A stretch of 64,000 bases of DNA from the NCBI GenBank assembly GCA_029252195.1, contig JAQXBV010000080.1:23248-87247 (forward strand), written 5' to 3'. Position 1 is the first letter of the stretch, and the number at the start of each line of letters is the position of its first letter. The stretch is from Yoonia sp. (GTDB lineage Bacteria > Pseudomonadota > Alphaproteobacteria > Rhodobacterales > Rhodobacteraceae). Of this stretch, positions 36,573 through 46,136 are shown in pieces. The notes beneath the pieces were generated by a model that searched no databases, had not been told where the DNA came from, and was given only the letters and a program-made list of their open reading frames with translations. The translations under genes were made by a program, and so were the position numbers.

Positions 36573-37562
36573 ATGGACAAAGTCTTAGGTCAAAAACGCG
36601 CAGTGTCGCATCTTTATCCTCCGATTGACCCTTTCGACCAGCGTATGCTGGACGTGGGCTATGGGCATGTTGTTTATGTCGAGCAATGCGGGCGACCTGA
36701 TGGCATTCCAGTTGTCGTGCTTCATGGCGGCCCTGGCGGTGGCTGTAGCCCGACGATGCGGCGTTACTTCGATCCCGATATCTTTCGTATCATTCTGTTT
36801 GATCAGCGCGGCTGTGGTCGGTCGCGACCCCATGCCAGCGTCGAGGCGAACACGACATGGCACCTCGTGGCAGACATCGAATTGATCCGTGAAACGCTCG
36901 GTATCACTGCGTGGATCGTGTTCGGCGGAAGTTGGGGCGCCACCCTCTCGCTTGTCTATGCGCAAGCATATCCGTCTTGCGCTGCGGCGCTGGTTTTGCG
37001 TGGCGTGTTTTTGATGACGAAGCCGGAAATTGATTGGTTCTATGGCGGCGGCGCTGGCAAGTTCTGGCCCGATCTTTGGGAGCGCTTTGAAGGATTGATC
37101 CCCCACGAAGAGCGCGGTGATCTGGTTGCGGCCTATCATAAGCGGCTTTTTTCGGGGGACCGCAGTTCCGAGATGACCCATGCAAGGGCTTGGGCCAATT
37201 GGGAAAATGCGCTTGCGTCGATTGATAGCAACGGGATCACGGGCGAGGCCCCATCCGAATATGTGCGGGCCTTTGCGCGACTGGAAAACCACTATTTCGT
37301 CAATGATGGATTCCTGTCCGAAGACCAGCAAATCCTTAATCAAATGGACAAAATCGCGCATATCCCTGCCGTGATCGTGCAGGGGCGTTATGATATGATT
37401 TGCCCGCCGGTTTCTGCCTATAAACTGGCATCCCGCTGGCCCGCCGCGCGGCTCGCTATGATCGGGCGGGCGGGTCACGCTCTGTCGGAATTCGGGATTA
37501 GCGCAGAGTTGGTGCGTAGCATGGATGCTATCGGAGCCGCGCCAGAGGCGCTCCGTCTTTAG
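36573..37562 (+). CDS. pip: Proline iminopeptidase (alpha/beta hydrolase)
   Basis: A 329-residue alpha/beta hydrolase of the proline iminopeptidase type (peptidase S33). HGGPGGG forms the oxyanion-hole loop, the nucleophile elbow is GGSWGATLSL, and FDQRGCGRSRP, the aspartate in QGRYDMICP and the histidine in GRAGHALSE complete the site. It removes N-terminal proline from peptides. It precedes the peptide-type ABC importer by 28 bp, so the two may share peptide use. Confidence 0.93.
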   Translation: MDKVLGQKRAVSHLYPPIDPFDQRMLDVGYGHVVYVEQCGRPDGIPVVVLHGGPGGGCSPTMRRYFDPDIFRIILFDQRGCGRSRPHASVEANTTWHLVADIELIRETLGITAWIVFGGSWGATLSLVYAQAYPSCAAALVLRGVFLMTKPEIDWFYGGGAGKFWPDLWERFEGLIPHEERGDLVAAYHKRLFSGDRSSEMTHARAWANWENALASIDSNGITGEAPSEYVRAFARLENHYFVNDGFLSEDQQILNQMDKIAHIPAVIVQGRYDMICPPVSAYKLASRWPAARLAMIGRAGHALSEFGISAELVRSMDAIGAAPEALRL

Positions 37563-37590
37563 CCTTTACAGCTAAGGTTCAGCCGTTAAG

Positions 37591-38610
37591 GTGAAGCCTG
37601 AGAAAACGGGGAAGACCAACTTGGGCAACGTCCTGACTATCGTACTACAGCGTTTGGCCTTTGGCCTCATAACGCTCCTGATTGTTTCAATGGTGATTTT
37701 TATCGCCGTTAACTTGCTTCCTGGCGACTTTGCAGAATTGATTCTCGGACAAGGCGCCACGCCCGAAGCGGTTGCCTCCATTCGCCATGATCTTGGCTTG
37801 GACCAATCTTTGGTGACACGCTATTTCGGTTGGCTTGGCGGGATGTTGACGGGTAATCTTGGCACCAGCTTTGCGCAATTGAATTTCCAGACGAACCTTG
37901 GCGGCGGTGGTGGCGTGACGGTTGCAGAGCAAATTGCGCCGCGTTTTGCCAATACGATGTTCTTGGCCTCGGTGACGGCGATGATCGCGGTGCCGATTGC
38001 CGTGACTTTGGGCATCCTTGCCGCGCTTTACCGCAACACGGTGTTTGACCGCGCCACGAATATTCTGACGTTGAGTTCGATCAGTAGTCCGGAGTTCTTC
38101 ATGGCCTACATCCTGATCCTCTTCCTCTCCGTGCTGAACCCGATCCTGCCCTCCTTGTCGAACATCTATGACGGTATGGCCTTCGGTGAGCGTCTTGAAA
38201 AAACGCTTTTGCCTGCGCTGACGCTGACGCTTGTCGTGACCGCCCATATGATGCGAATGACGCGTGCGGCGATTATCAACCTTCTTGCCAGCCCTTACAT
38301 CGAGATGGCGCGGCTCAAGGGCATGTCGCCCATGCGCGTGATTGTAAAACATGCGCTGCCAAATGCGCTTGCGCCGATCATCAACGTGATTGCGCTGAAC
38401 CTTGCTTATCTCGTCACTGGCGTTGTCGTCGTTGAGGTGGTTTTCGTTTATCCGGGGATCGGGCAGTTGTTCGTGGATAGCGTGAAGATCCGGGACATTC
38501 CTGTTGTGCAGGCCTGCTGCCTGATTTTTGCTGCGGCCTATATCCTGTTGAACCTGACTGCCGACATCTTGTCGACCCTGTCGAACCCACGTTTGAGGCA
38601 CCCGAAATGA
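37591..38610 (+). CDS. Peptide-type ABC transporter permease (DppB/OppB)
   Basis: A 339-residue inner-membrane permease of the oligopeptide/nickel family, with six membrane segments and the cytoplasmic loop EMARLKGMSPMRVIVKHALPNALAP that contacts the ATPase. GTG at 37591 is the given start; a TTG at 37621 preceded by GGGGAAG is an alternative that begins nearer the first helix. It overlaps the second permease by 4 bp. Substrate is unknown: dipeptide, oligopeptide or another small solute. Confidence 0.9.
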   Translation: MKPEKTGKTNLGNVLTIVLQRLAFGLITLLIVSMVIFIAVNLLPGDFAELILGQGATPEAVASIRHDLGLDQSLVTRYFGWLGGMLTGNLGTSFAQLNFQTNLGGGGGVTVAEQIAPRFANTMFLASVTAMIAVPIAVTLGILAALYRNTVFDRATNILTLSSISSPEFFMAYILILFLSVLNPILPSLSNIYDGMAFGERLEKTLLPALTLTLVVTAHMMRMTRAAIINLLASPYIEMARLKGMSPMRVIVKHALPNALAPIINVIALNLAYLVTGVVVVEVVFVYPGIGQLFVDSVKIRDIPVVQACCLIFAAAYILLNLTADILSTLSNPRLRHPK

Positions 38611-39794
38611 GCGCAGTTTTCAATATCGCGCTGGGCATCGCCCTTATTGCGGCCCTCGCTTGGGTGTTCCGGTTGGCTGGTCAAAAAGTGACAGGCAACG
38701 CCCCGCGTTTCCGCGATATGCCGTTTGGCGTGGCCTTTGGTTATATCCTTGGGGCGCTTGTTCTCGTGTGGTTGATTTGGGCGTTTGTGCAGTCGCGCAG
38801 TGCTGATCTGGTCACCGCGAATAAATTCTTTTTCCTCGGTCTCGCGATCAAGGGCTTTCTCTTGTTTGCGGCTGCCGCTTGGGTATTTCGTCTGCTTGGT
38901 CGGCACATCGGCACGGCAGGCACGCGCAAGCTTTTCCGCACTATCCCGCTGACCGCCGCCTTTGGTATCCTTGTGATTATCGTTTACGCAATTCTCGCCA
39001 TTTTCGCGAATGTGATTGCTCCGCATGGGCAGGACGAGATTTTGCAGGGTGTCGCGGCGAACATCATTCCGGGGAGTGATCCTGATTTTCCCCTTGGGAC
39101 AGATCAGATCGGGCGCGATATTCTTTCCCGTCTCATTTATGGTGCGCAGAATACGGTTGGCATCGCCTTCGCAACAACACTTCTGGCGTTCTTTATCGGC
39201 GGCAGCCTTGGCTTTCTCGCTGCCGTGGTGGGCGGCTGGACGGATCAGATCCTGAGCCGCGGCGTTGACGTTCTCATGGCGATCCCGTCGCTGATTTTCG
39301 CACTGTTGTTGATGACGATTGCGAGTGTTTGGTCGTCGCGCTTGGGCATTCCGCTCACCGTATTCATGGTCCTGATTATTGCGGTCATCGATAGCACGCG
39401 GGTGTTCCGCCTTGCGCGCGCCGTGGGGCAAAACATCGTCGTCATGGATTACATCGAAGCGGCCAAGTTGCGCGGCGAGGGGATGTGGTATCTTGTGTTC
39501 AAGGAAATCCTTCCGAACGCGACCGCGCCGCTGTTGGCCGAATTTGGGCTGCGCTTCTGCTTTGTCTTCCTGACGATTGCGGCGCTGTCATTCCTTGGCG
39601 TTGGCATTCAACCACCCTTGGCGGATTGGGGCACGATGGTGCGCGATCTCGCGGCCTTCATCAGCTACGCACAGTTCGCGCCGTTGGTTGCGACATTGCC
39701 CTTGCTTGCGGCGGGCGCGATCGCTTTGCTGACCGTCGCTGTCAACTTTGTCGTCGACTGGATGCTACAAAAATCATCGGGGCTGAAAGAATGA
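38607..39794 (+). CDS. Peptide-type ABC transporter permease (DppC/OppC) with extra N-terminal helices
   Basis: A 395-residue permease. The C-terminal part from about residue 130 has the usual DppC layout, including the EAA loop EAAKLRGEGMWYLVFKEILPNATAP. The first 110 residues are an addition to the usual 280-300 of the family: they hold roughly three more hydrophobic segments (IALGIALIAALAWVFRLAG, VAFGYILGALVLVWLIWAF, FLGLAIKGFLLFAAAAWVF) before the LGTDQIGRDILSR periplasmic signature. ATGA coupling to the upstream permease and the downstream ATPase keeps the operon contiguous. Confidence 0.92.
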   Translation: MSAVFNIALGIALIAALAWVFRLAGQKVTGNAPRFRDMPFGVAFGYILGALVLVWLIWAFVQSRSADLVTANKFFFLGLAIKGFLLFAAAAWVFRLLGRHIGTAGTRKLFRTIPLTAAFGILVIIVYAILAIFANVIAPHGQDEILQGVAANIIPGSDPDFPLGTDQIGRDILSRLIYGAQNTVGIAFATTLLAFFIGGSLGFLAAVVGGWTDQILSRGVDVLMAIPSLIFALLLMTIASVWSSRLGIPLTVFMVLIIAVIDSTRVFRLARAVGQNIVVMDYIEAAKLRGEGMWYLVFKEILPNATAPLLAEFGLRFCFVFLTIAALSFLGVGIQPPLADWGTMVRDLAAFISYAQFAPLVATLPLLAAGAIALLTVAVNFVVDWMLQKSSGLKE

Positions 39795-41437
39795 CCGAAC
39801 CGCTCCTGAAAATTCGCGGGCTCAAGCTTGAGGGACGCAGTGACGAGACTTGGAACCCGATTATCAACGGCGTTGATCTGACGCTTGCGCGTGGCGAGGT
39901 GCTTGGCCTCATCGGTGAGTCTGGTGCGGGAAAATCGACGCTTGGGTTGGCTGCGATGGGGTTCACCCGCGACGGCGTGCGTATTTCGGAAGGCTCTGTC
40001 GTGTTCGACGGCATAGATCTGCTCAAGGCCTCTGCTGCGGTCAAGCGCGGCCTGTTGGGCAAGCGGATTGCTTACGTCGCGCAATCTGCCGCCGCCAGCT
40101 TTAACCCAGCGCACCGCATCATTGACCAGCACGTTGAAGGGCCAGTGCAGCATGGCGTAATGTCGCGCGCGGAGAGCGAAGCCGACTGCGTGGCGCTTTA
40201 TGAAAAGCTGCGTTTGCCTGATCCCGAAAACATCGGCTTCCGCTATCCGCACCAAGTGTCTGGCGGGCAGTTGCAGCGCGCGATGACCGCGATGGCGATG
40301 GCGTGTCGCCCCGATCTGATTATCTTTGACGAGCCGACTACAGCGCTTGATGTGACGACGCAAATCGAGGTTCTGGCCTCGATCCGCGACATCGTGAAGG
40401 ACTTCAATACAGCGGCGATTTACATCACCCATGACCTTGCTGTCGTGGCGCAAATGGCGGACCGGATTAAGGTTTTGCTCAAGGGTGACGAGGTTGAAAC
40501 CGCCGATACCCGCACCATGCTTTCTGCGCCGACGCAGGAATACACAAAATCGCTGTGGGCTGTGCGCAGTTTTGAACGCCCGCTGAAAGCGCCTGTTGTG
40601 GCTGGGTCCGTGCCTGTCGTGTCGGTGCAGAATGTTGATGCGTCTTATGGTATCGTGCCAGTGTTGCACGGCGTCAGCTTTGATATGCACGCGGGTCGCA
40701 CCGTGGCCGTTGTTGGTGAATCGGGGTCGGGTAAGTCAACGGTGGCGCGTTGTATCACGGGGCTTTTGCCGCCAAAGGCGGGGCAGATATGCTTTGACGG
40801 CGAGGTCATGCCTGCCGATTATCGCAAGCGTTCAAAGGATCAGCTGCGCCAAGTCCAGATGATCTATCAAAAGGCCGATACGGCGTTGAACCCGCGCATG
40901 TCAGTTGGTGATATCATCGCACGGCCCGTGCAATTTTATCTCGGGCTGACGGGCAAGGAAAAGCGCGCGCGTGTGGATAGCTTGCTTGAGCAAATCGAAC
41001 TGGAGCCATCAGAGTATTATAGCCGCTTGCCGTCCGAGCTGTCAGGTGGGCAAAAGCAGCGGATCGGAATCGCGCGGGCGCTGGCCGCCGAGCCGAAGTT
41101 TATCATTTGCGACGAGGTCACAAGTGCGCTCGATCAGTTGGTTGCAGAAGGTATTTTGCGGTTGCTGGCCAATCTGCAAGATAACCTTGGACTGTCCTAT
41201 ATGTTTATCACCCACGACCTTGCGACGGTGCGGGCGATTGCCGATGAGGTGGTTGTGATGAAGAATGGCCGTGTCGTTGAAGCGGGCCCAAAGGCGGAAA
41301 TGTTCCGACCGCCGCATCATCCTTATACCGATCTATTGTTGTCATCGGTGCCAGAGATGGACCCCGACTGGCTGACGAATCTTCTACAAGAACGCGGAGT
41401 TGATAACATTGGCGACGCGGCTGTGGGTAAGATGTAA
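39791..41437 (+). CDS. Fused double ABC ATPase (DppD-DppF type)
   Basis: A 548-residue protein with two ABC ATPase modules in one chain. Module 1 has GESGAGKST, SGGQLQRA and LIIFDEPTTALD; module 2 has GESGSGKST, SGGQKQRI and FIICDEVTSALD. These power the importer with the two preceding permeases. ATG at 39791 overlaps the DppC stop; the longer open frame from 39485 lies inside the permease and is not used. Fused ATPases of this kind are common for this transporter family. Confidence 0.94.
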   Translation: MTEPLLKIRGLKLEGRSDETWNPIINGVDLTLARGEVLGLIGESGAGKSTLGLAAMGFTRDGVRISEGSVVFDGIDLLKASAAVKRGLLGKRIAYVAQSAAASFNPAHRIIDQHVEGPVQHGVMSRAESEADCVALYEKLRLPDPENIGFRYPHQVSGGQLQRAMTAMAMACRPDLIIFDEPTTALDVTTQIEVLASIRDIVKDFNTAAIYITHDLAVVAQMADRIKVLLKGDEVETADTRTMLSAPTQEYTKSLWAVRSFERPLKAPVVAGSVPVVSVQNVDASYGIVPVLHGVSFDMHAGRTVAVVGESGSGKSTVARCITGLLPPKAGQICFDGEVMPADYRKRSKDQLRQVQMIYQKADTALNPRMSVGDIIARPVQFYLGLTGKEKRARVDSLLEQIELEPSEYYSRLPSELSGGQKQRIGIARALAAEPKFIICDEVTSALDQLVAEGILRLLANLQDNLGLSYMFITHDLATVRAIADEVVVMKNGRVVEAGPKAEMFRPPHHPYTDLLLSSVPEMDPDWLTNLLQERGVDNIGDAAVGKM

Positions 41438-41509
41438 AAACGAATCACCGCGCAAGCGGCGAGAATGAATGGCGAAAAACGCCGATATGACCAACTAGGG
41501 AGAACGAAA

Positions 41510-43051
41510 ATGTACGGACTTAGCAGACGCGGATTGATGAAGTCCGGTGCCGCCGCTGGTGTGCTTGGTCTGACAGGTATGCCACTGCGCGCCGCGACGA
41601 TGGGCGGCAAGTTTACGGCTGGCCTGAGTGGCGCAAACACCTCTGATAGCTGGGACAGCCGCACTCACTCCGACTTGTTCATGATTGCAAGTGCGCAGGG
41701 TGCTGTTTTTGACAGCTTGACAGAAGTGGCGGCTGACGGGTCCCTTCGTGGCGAGCTTGCAGAAAGCTGGGAGGCGACCTCTGACGCAAAGACGTGGACA
41801 TTCAACCTGCGCTCTGGCGTCAACTTCCACAACGGCAAAGCTTTTGGTGCGGATGACGTGATTGAATCCCTGCAAATGCACCTTGGCGAAGAGTCGAAGT
41901 CAGCCGCAAAGCCGATTGTTGAAGCGATCACCGAGATGAAGAAGCTATCCGAGACGCAGGTGCAGTTCACACTTGCCGCTGGCAATGCCGACTTCCCATA
42001 TCTGATGTCTGACTATCATATCTGCATTTATCCTGCGGGCATGATCGAAGAAGCGATTGAAAAGGGTATCGGCACTGGTCTTTACTCTGTTGTAGCCTTC
42101 GATCCAGGTGTGCGCATGGTCGCAAAGCGTGTTGCCGATCACTACAAAGGCGACACTGCGGGCTTCTTTGAAGAAATCGAATACATCGCGATTAACGACA
42201 ACACGGCGCGTATGAACGCGTTGATGACGGGTCAAGTTGATGCGATCAACCGGATTGATTTTAAAACCGAAGCCTTGCTGAAAGCGAACCCCGCGTTGCG
42301 CATTCAAGAAGTGACCGGCAACCAGCACTATATCTTCCCAATGCTGACAGATGTTGCGCCATTCAGCGATGTGAATGTTCGTAAGGCCTTGAAATACGGC
42401 ATCAATCGTCAGGAAATGGTGGACAAGATCCTGCAAGGTCACGGGATGGTCGGCAACGACTCTCCGATTGGTCCTGCAAACCAGTATTTCAACGCCGATA
42501 TGGAACAGCTTGAGTTAGATGCGGATAAGGCGAAATACTACTTGGGCCAAGCTGGGCTGACGTCGCTTGATATCGACCTGTCGGTTTCAAACGCCGCTTT
42601 TGAGGGCGCTGTTGATGGTGGCCAGCTGTATCAGGCGTCTGCTGCAAATGCAGGGATCAATATCAACGTGATTCAAGAGCCGGCAGACGGCTATTGGTCG
42701 AACGTCTGGATGAAAAAGCCATGGTGCGCGAGCTACTGGTCGGGTCGTGCGACCGAGGACTGGATGTTCGCGACCGCATATGAAAAAGGCGCGCCGTGGA
42801 ATGACAGCAATTGGGATCACCCACACCGGCAGTCGCTTCTGATTGACGCGCGTGCCGAGTTGGATAGCGATAAGCGCCGCGGACAATACTATGAAATGCA
42901 ACAGATCTTGCGCGACGAAGGCGGCGTGATCCTGCCAATGTTTGCCAATAACGTGCAGGCCGTCAACAACCGCATTTCCAGCCCAGAGACCATCGGGAAC
43001 CTCTGGCAAATGGACAACGCGCGCATGGCCGAACGTTGGTCTGTCGCGTAA
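41510..43051 (+). CDS. Tat-exported peptide-type ABC transporter substrate-binding protein
   Basis: A 513-residue family 5 solute-binding protein (DppA/OppA group). The signal LSRRGLMKSGAAAGVLGLTGM is twin-arginine type rather than Sec. The body has the expected LAESWEATSDAKTWTFNLRSGVNFHNG and later ALKYGINRQEMV. Start at 41510 is set by TAGGGAGA upstream; the spacer from the ATPase holds a small hairpin (GGCGAAAAACGCC). It is last in the operon, with a very strong terminator after it. Confidence 0.93.
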   Translation: MYGLSRRGLMKSGAAAGVLGLTGMPLRAATMGGKFTAGLSGANTSDSWDSRTHSDLFMIASAQGAVFDSLTEVAADGSLRGELAESWEATSDAKTWTFNLRSGVNFHNGKAFGADDVIESLQMHLGEESKSAAKPIVEAITEMKKLSETQVQFTLAAGNADFPYLMSDYHICIYPAGMIEEAIEKGIGTGLYSVVAFDPGVRMVAKRVADHYKGDTAGFFEEIEYIAINDNTARMNALMTGQVDAINRIDFKTEALLKANPALRIQEVTGNQHYIFPMLTDVAPFSDVNVRKALKYGINRQEMVDKILQGHGMVGNDSPIGPANQYFNADMEQLELDADKAKYYLGQAGLTSLDIDLSVSNAAFEGAVDGGQLYQASAANAGININVIQEPADGYWSNVWMKKPWCASYWSGRATEDWMFATAYEKGAPWNDSNWDHPHRQSLLIDARAELDSDKRRGQYYEMQQILRDEGGVILPMFANNVQAVNNRISSPETIGNLWQMDNARMAERWSVA

Positions 43052-43075
43052 ATTTCGCCCCGCTAATCTAAGAAG

Positions 43076-43102
43076 CGCCCCGCAATTTGCGGGGCGTTTT
43101 TT
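43076..43102 (+). terminator. Intrinsic terminator of the ABC importer operon
   Basis: Perfect 8-bp stem CGCCCCGC / GCGGGGCG, 5-nt loop, followed by TTTTTT on the plus strand. It separates the ABC importer from the rimP operon. Confidence 0.92.
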
Positions 43103-43168
43103 GTTAGTGGCATGCGTGCAAGGCGCGCGCCCGAAAATAAGCCGTCGAGATTGGTTCAAAGACAAGCC

Positions 43169-43197
43169 TTGCAGACTCAGCCTTCGTTCTCTATATG
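43169..43197 (+). promoter_or_regulatory. Candidate promoter of the rimP-nusA-infB operon
   Basis: TTGCAG at 43169-43174 and TATATG at 43192-43197 are spaced 17 bp. Transcription from here would start about position 43204 and include the hairpin leader that follows. The -35 is only a partial match. Confidence 0.45.
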
Positions 43198-43213
43198 ACC
43201 TTTTAACAGCGGA

Positions 43214-43276
43214 GTGCTGGGGTCCAAACCCAGCGCCCAACCGGAAATTTGTAACGGGCCGCGCGCCCGTTTTTTT
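43214..43276 (+). promoter_or_regulatory. rimP leader, candidate transcription attenuator
   Basis: Two hairpins lie just before rimP. The first has stem GCTGGG / CCCAGC (43216-43221 / 43229-43234). The second has stem AACGGGC / GCCCGTT (43253-43259 / 43265-43271) and runs into a run of seven T, so it has the shape of an intrinsic terminator only 16 nt before the rimP start. GCCC at 43235-43238 could pair with GGGC of the terminator stem to make an antiterminator. Attenuating leaders before rimP operons have been proposed in other proteobacteria; here it is a structural inference. Confidence 0.6.
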
Positions 43277-43291
43277 GTGCTTGAGAGAATA

Positions 43292-43867
43292 ATGAACGAT
43301 CTAGTCGCCAAAGCTGCCATTGATCGCCGGATTGCCGAGATCATCACCCCTGTCGTGGAAGACATGGGTTTTGAGGTTGTGCGCATTCGTCTGATGACTG
43401 GTAAAGAAAGTACGTTGCAGATCATGGCCCAAAAGCCTGATGGCACGATTGAAGTGGATGAATGCGGCAAGATCAGCACGGCGATTTCTGCCGTGATGGA
43501 TGTCGAAGACCCGATCTTGGATGCTTATACGCTTGAGGTTTCCAGTCCGGGTATTGATCGCCCGCTGACCCGCATGAAGGATTTCGCCCAGTGGGAAGGG
43601 TTTGAGGCCAAGATCGAGACCGACGAGCTGATCGATGGTCGCCGTCGCTTCAAGGGCCAGCTTGCTGGCGTTGAGGGTGACGAGATCTTGATCACGATTC
43701 CAGAGGGCACGATTGGCCTGAAGTTTGAATGGCTGTCTGACGCCAAATTGGTGCTGACAGATGAGTTGATCCGCGACGTTTTGCGCGGGCGTAAGGATGC
43801 GGGTCAAATCGACGAGACCCAGTTTGACGAAATCGAAACCATCATTGATGGTCAGGAGGATAACTAA
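43292..43867 (+). CDS. rimP: Ribosome maturation factor RimP
   Basis: RimP helps assemble the 30S subunit. The 191-residue protein from ATG 43292 has the conserved [10 protein letters not shown] and the long [15 protein letters not shown] with the family's signature, followed by the C-terminal SH3-like domain. A longer frame from 43214 crosses the leader hairpins and is rejected. The stop is directly abutted by the nusA start. Confidence 0.95.
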   Translation: MNDLVAKAAIDRRIAEIITPVVEDMGFEVVRIRLMTGKESTLQIMAQKPDGTIEVDECGKISTAISAVMDVEDPILDAYTLEVSSPGIDRPLTRMKDFAQWEGFEAKIETDELIDGRRRFKGQLAGVEGDEILITIPEGTIGLKFEWLSDAKLVLTDELIRDVLRGRKDAGQIDETQFDEIETIIDGQEDN

Positions 43868-45472
43868 ATGGCAATTACTTCTGCAAACCAGCTGGAGCTG
43901 CTGCAAACCGCCGAGGCTGTGGCCCGCGAAAAGAATATCGACGCCAATCTGGTTGTCGAAGCGATGGAAGAGTCGCTCGCGCGTGCAGCGAAATCCCGCT
44001 ACGGCGCCGAGATGGACATCCGTGTTGCGATTGACCGCAAGACGGGTCGCGCCACATTTACCCGCGTGCGCACTGTTGTTGCCGATGACGAACTAGAGAA
44101 CTATCAGGCCGAGTTCACAGTTGCTCAGGCCAAAGATTACATGGAAGACCCGCAGATTGGTCAGACATTTGTAGAGGTTGTACCGCCTGTCGAACTGGGC
44201 CGTATCGCCGCGCAATCTGCCAAGCAGGTCATCTTGCAAAAGGTCCGTGAAGCCGAGCGCGACAAGCAATACGAAGAATTCTCAGACAAGGCTGGCACCA
44301 TCATCAACGCGCTTGTTAAGCGTGAAGAATATGGCAATGTAATCGTTGATCTGGGCTCTGGTGAGGGCATCTTGCGCCGCAACGAAAAGATCGGTCGCGA
44401 GGCTTACCGCCCGAACGATCGTATCCGTTGCTACATCAAAGAAGTCCGTCGCGAGCAGCGCGGCCCGCAGATTTTCCTCTCGCGCACGGCGCCAGAGTTC
44501 ATGGCAGAGCTGTTCAAGATGGAAGTGCCCGAGATTTACGAAGGCATCATCGAGATCAAGGCTGTGGCCCGTGACCCGGGTTCGCGCGCAAAGATCGCTG
44601 TCATTTCGCACGATAACTCGATTGATCCGGTTGGTGCCTGCGTTGGTATGCGCGGCTCCCGTGTTCAGGCTGTTGTGAACGAGCTTCAGGGCGAAAAGAT
44701 CGACATCATTCCTTGGAATGAAGATATGCCAACCTTCCTTGTGAACGCATTGCAGCCTGCGGAAGTGTCCAAGGTTGTTCTGGACGAAGAGGCTGGCAAG
44801 ATTGAAGTTGTTGTCCCTGATGAGCAGTTGTCCTTGGCAATTGGTCGTCGTGGCCAGAACGTGCGTCTTGCATCCCAGTTGACTGGTTTGGACATCGACA
44901 TCCTCACAGAGGAAGAAGAAGCTAAGCGTCGTCAGGCCGAATTCGAGATCCGCACAAAGCTGTTCATGGAAGCGCTCGATCTGGACGAATTCTTTGCGCA
45001 ACTGCTTGTTGCTGAAGGGTTCACCAACCTCGAAGAGGTCGCTTACGTTGACGTGTCTGAATTGCTTGTCATCGAAGGTATCGACGAGAGCACCGCAAGT
45101 GAATTGCAGGCCCGCGCCAGCGATTACCTTGAGGCGATCAATACAAAGGCCATGGAAGCTGCCCGCGCCTTGGGCATCGAGGATAGCCTTGTGAACTTCG
45201 AAGGTCTGAACCCGCTGATGTTGCAGGCTTTGGCCGAAGATGGTGTGTTGACGCTGGAAGACTTTGCGACTTGTGCGGACTGGGAGCTGGCCGGTGGCTG
45301 GACGACCGAAAACGGCGAGAGCAAGAAGGACGAAGGCGTTCTTGAAAAGTTTGACGTGTCTTTGGAAGAAGCACAGAACATGGTCATGACCGCCCGCGTG
45401 ATGTTGGGTTGGGTTGATCCTGCTGATCTGGTTGCTGACGAAGATGACGGCGCAGAAGGTGATGAGGCTTAA
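43868..45472 (+). CDS. nusA: Transcription termination/antitermination factor NusA
   Basis: NusA binds RNA polymerase and controls pausing, termination and antitermination. In order: N-terminal polymerase-binding domain, S1 domain (around 130-200, GSGEGILRR and IRCYIKEVRREQRGPQIFLSRTAPEF), two KH domains (about 230-350, including AIGRRGQNVRLASQLTG), then acidic C-terminal helix-hairpin-helix repeats (EGIDESTASELQARA). The 534-residue length is normal for Alphaproteobacteria. It starts with no gap after rimP. Confidence 0.97.
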   Translation: MAITSANQLELLQTAEAVAREKNIDANLVVEAMEESLARAAKSRYGAEMDIRVAIDRKTGRATFTRVRTVVADDELENYQAEFTVAQAKDYMEDPQIGQTFVEVVPPVELGRIAAQSAKQVILQKVREAERDKQYEEFSDKAGTIINALVKREEYGNVIVDLGSGEGILRRNEKIGREAYRPNDRIRCYIKEVRREQRGPQIFLSRTAPEFMAELFKMEVPEIYEGIIEIKAVARDPGSRAKIAVISHDNSIDPVGACVGMRGSRVQAVVNELQGEKIDIIPWNEDMPTFLVNALQPAEVSKVVLDEEAGKIEVVVPDEQLSLAIGRRGQNVRLASQLTGLDIDILTEEEEAKRRQAEFEIRTKLFMEALDLDEFFAQLLVAEGFTNLEEVAYVDVSELLVIEGIDESTASELQARASDYLEAINTKAMEAARALGIEDSLVNFEGLNPLMLQALAEDGVLTLEDFATCADWELAGGWTTENGESKKDEGVLEKFDVSLEEAQNMVMTARVMLGWVDPADLVADEDDGAEGDEA

Positions 45473-45500
45473 GGCCTCGTTTGAGGAGTAGAGTTTACTG

Positions 45501-46136
45501 ATGTCACGTGGTGGTCACAGCAAGGCGAAAAGCGACGACGTTGAACGCAAGTGCATCGTCACGGGAGAGGTCGCGCCAACGGCGGGGCTGATCCGCTTTG
45601 TCGTGGGCCCTGATGATCGGGTTTATCCTGACATCTTGGGGAAACTCCCCGGGCGTGGTATGTATGTGACTGCAAATCGCGCGATGTTGGAGGCGGCCAC
45701 AAAGGGCCAATTCTCGCGGAGTGCGAAGCAGGCAGTATCTATTCCAGATGGTTTGGTCGATGAAGTGGAGCGTCAGGTCGCGCGGCACGCCCTCGATCTG
45801 ATCGCCTTGACTCGCAAGTCTGGTCGCGCGGTCTGCGGATTTGAAAAGGTTAAGGGCTGGCTCGCCGGTAGCGAGAATGTCCGCGTTTTGCTGCAAGCCT
45901 CTGATGGATCAGAGCGCGGCAAGGCAAAGTTATGGACCCCGGAGGGCGCCCGATATTTCGGGTGTTTCACTTCTGAGGAATTGGGTTTGGCATTCGGCCG
46001 CGGAAGTGTAATACACGGCGCGCTCTCGACTGGAAAACTCAGTAATCGTGTTGTAGAGGAAGCCACAAAGCTACGTGGCCTACGAGAGATAGACGGCGAC
46101 AACGTGTCAGCCGGGAAGGATAAAGAAGCCAAATGA
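45501..46136 (+). CDS. YlxR-type RNA-binding protein fused to an L7Ae-like domain
   Basis: A 211-residue protein. The first 80 or so residues are the YlxR (DUF448) fold: [28 protein letters not shown]. From about 85 on, [24 protein letters not shown] looks like an L7Ae/L30e-type RNA-binding domain (YlxQ-like). The two are separate adjacent genes in Firmicutes and fused here, as commonly in Alphaproteobacteria. It lies between nusA and infB, and its stop overlaps the infB start (ATGA). Molecular role is still poorly defined. Confidence 0.9.
   Translation: MSRGGHSKAKSDDVERKCIVTGEVAPTAGLIRFVVGPDDRVYPDILGKLPGRGMYVTANRAMLEAATKGQFSRSAKQAVSIPDGLVDEVERQVARHALDLIALTRKSGRAVCGFEKVKGWLAGSENVRVLLQASDGSERGKAKLWTPEGARYFGCFTSEELGLAFGRGSVIHGALSTGKLSNRVVEEATKLRGLREIDGDNVSAGKDKEAK

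Noticed and set aside
43214..43236. Stem-loop with a 7-nt loop GTCCAAA, like a tRNA T arm
   Set aside because: No acceptor, D or anticodon arm can be drawn around it; it fits better as the first leader hairpin of rimP.
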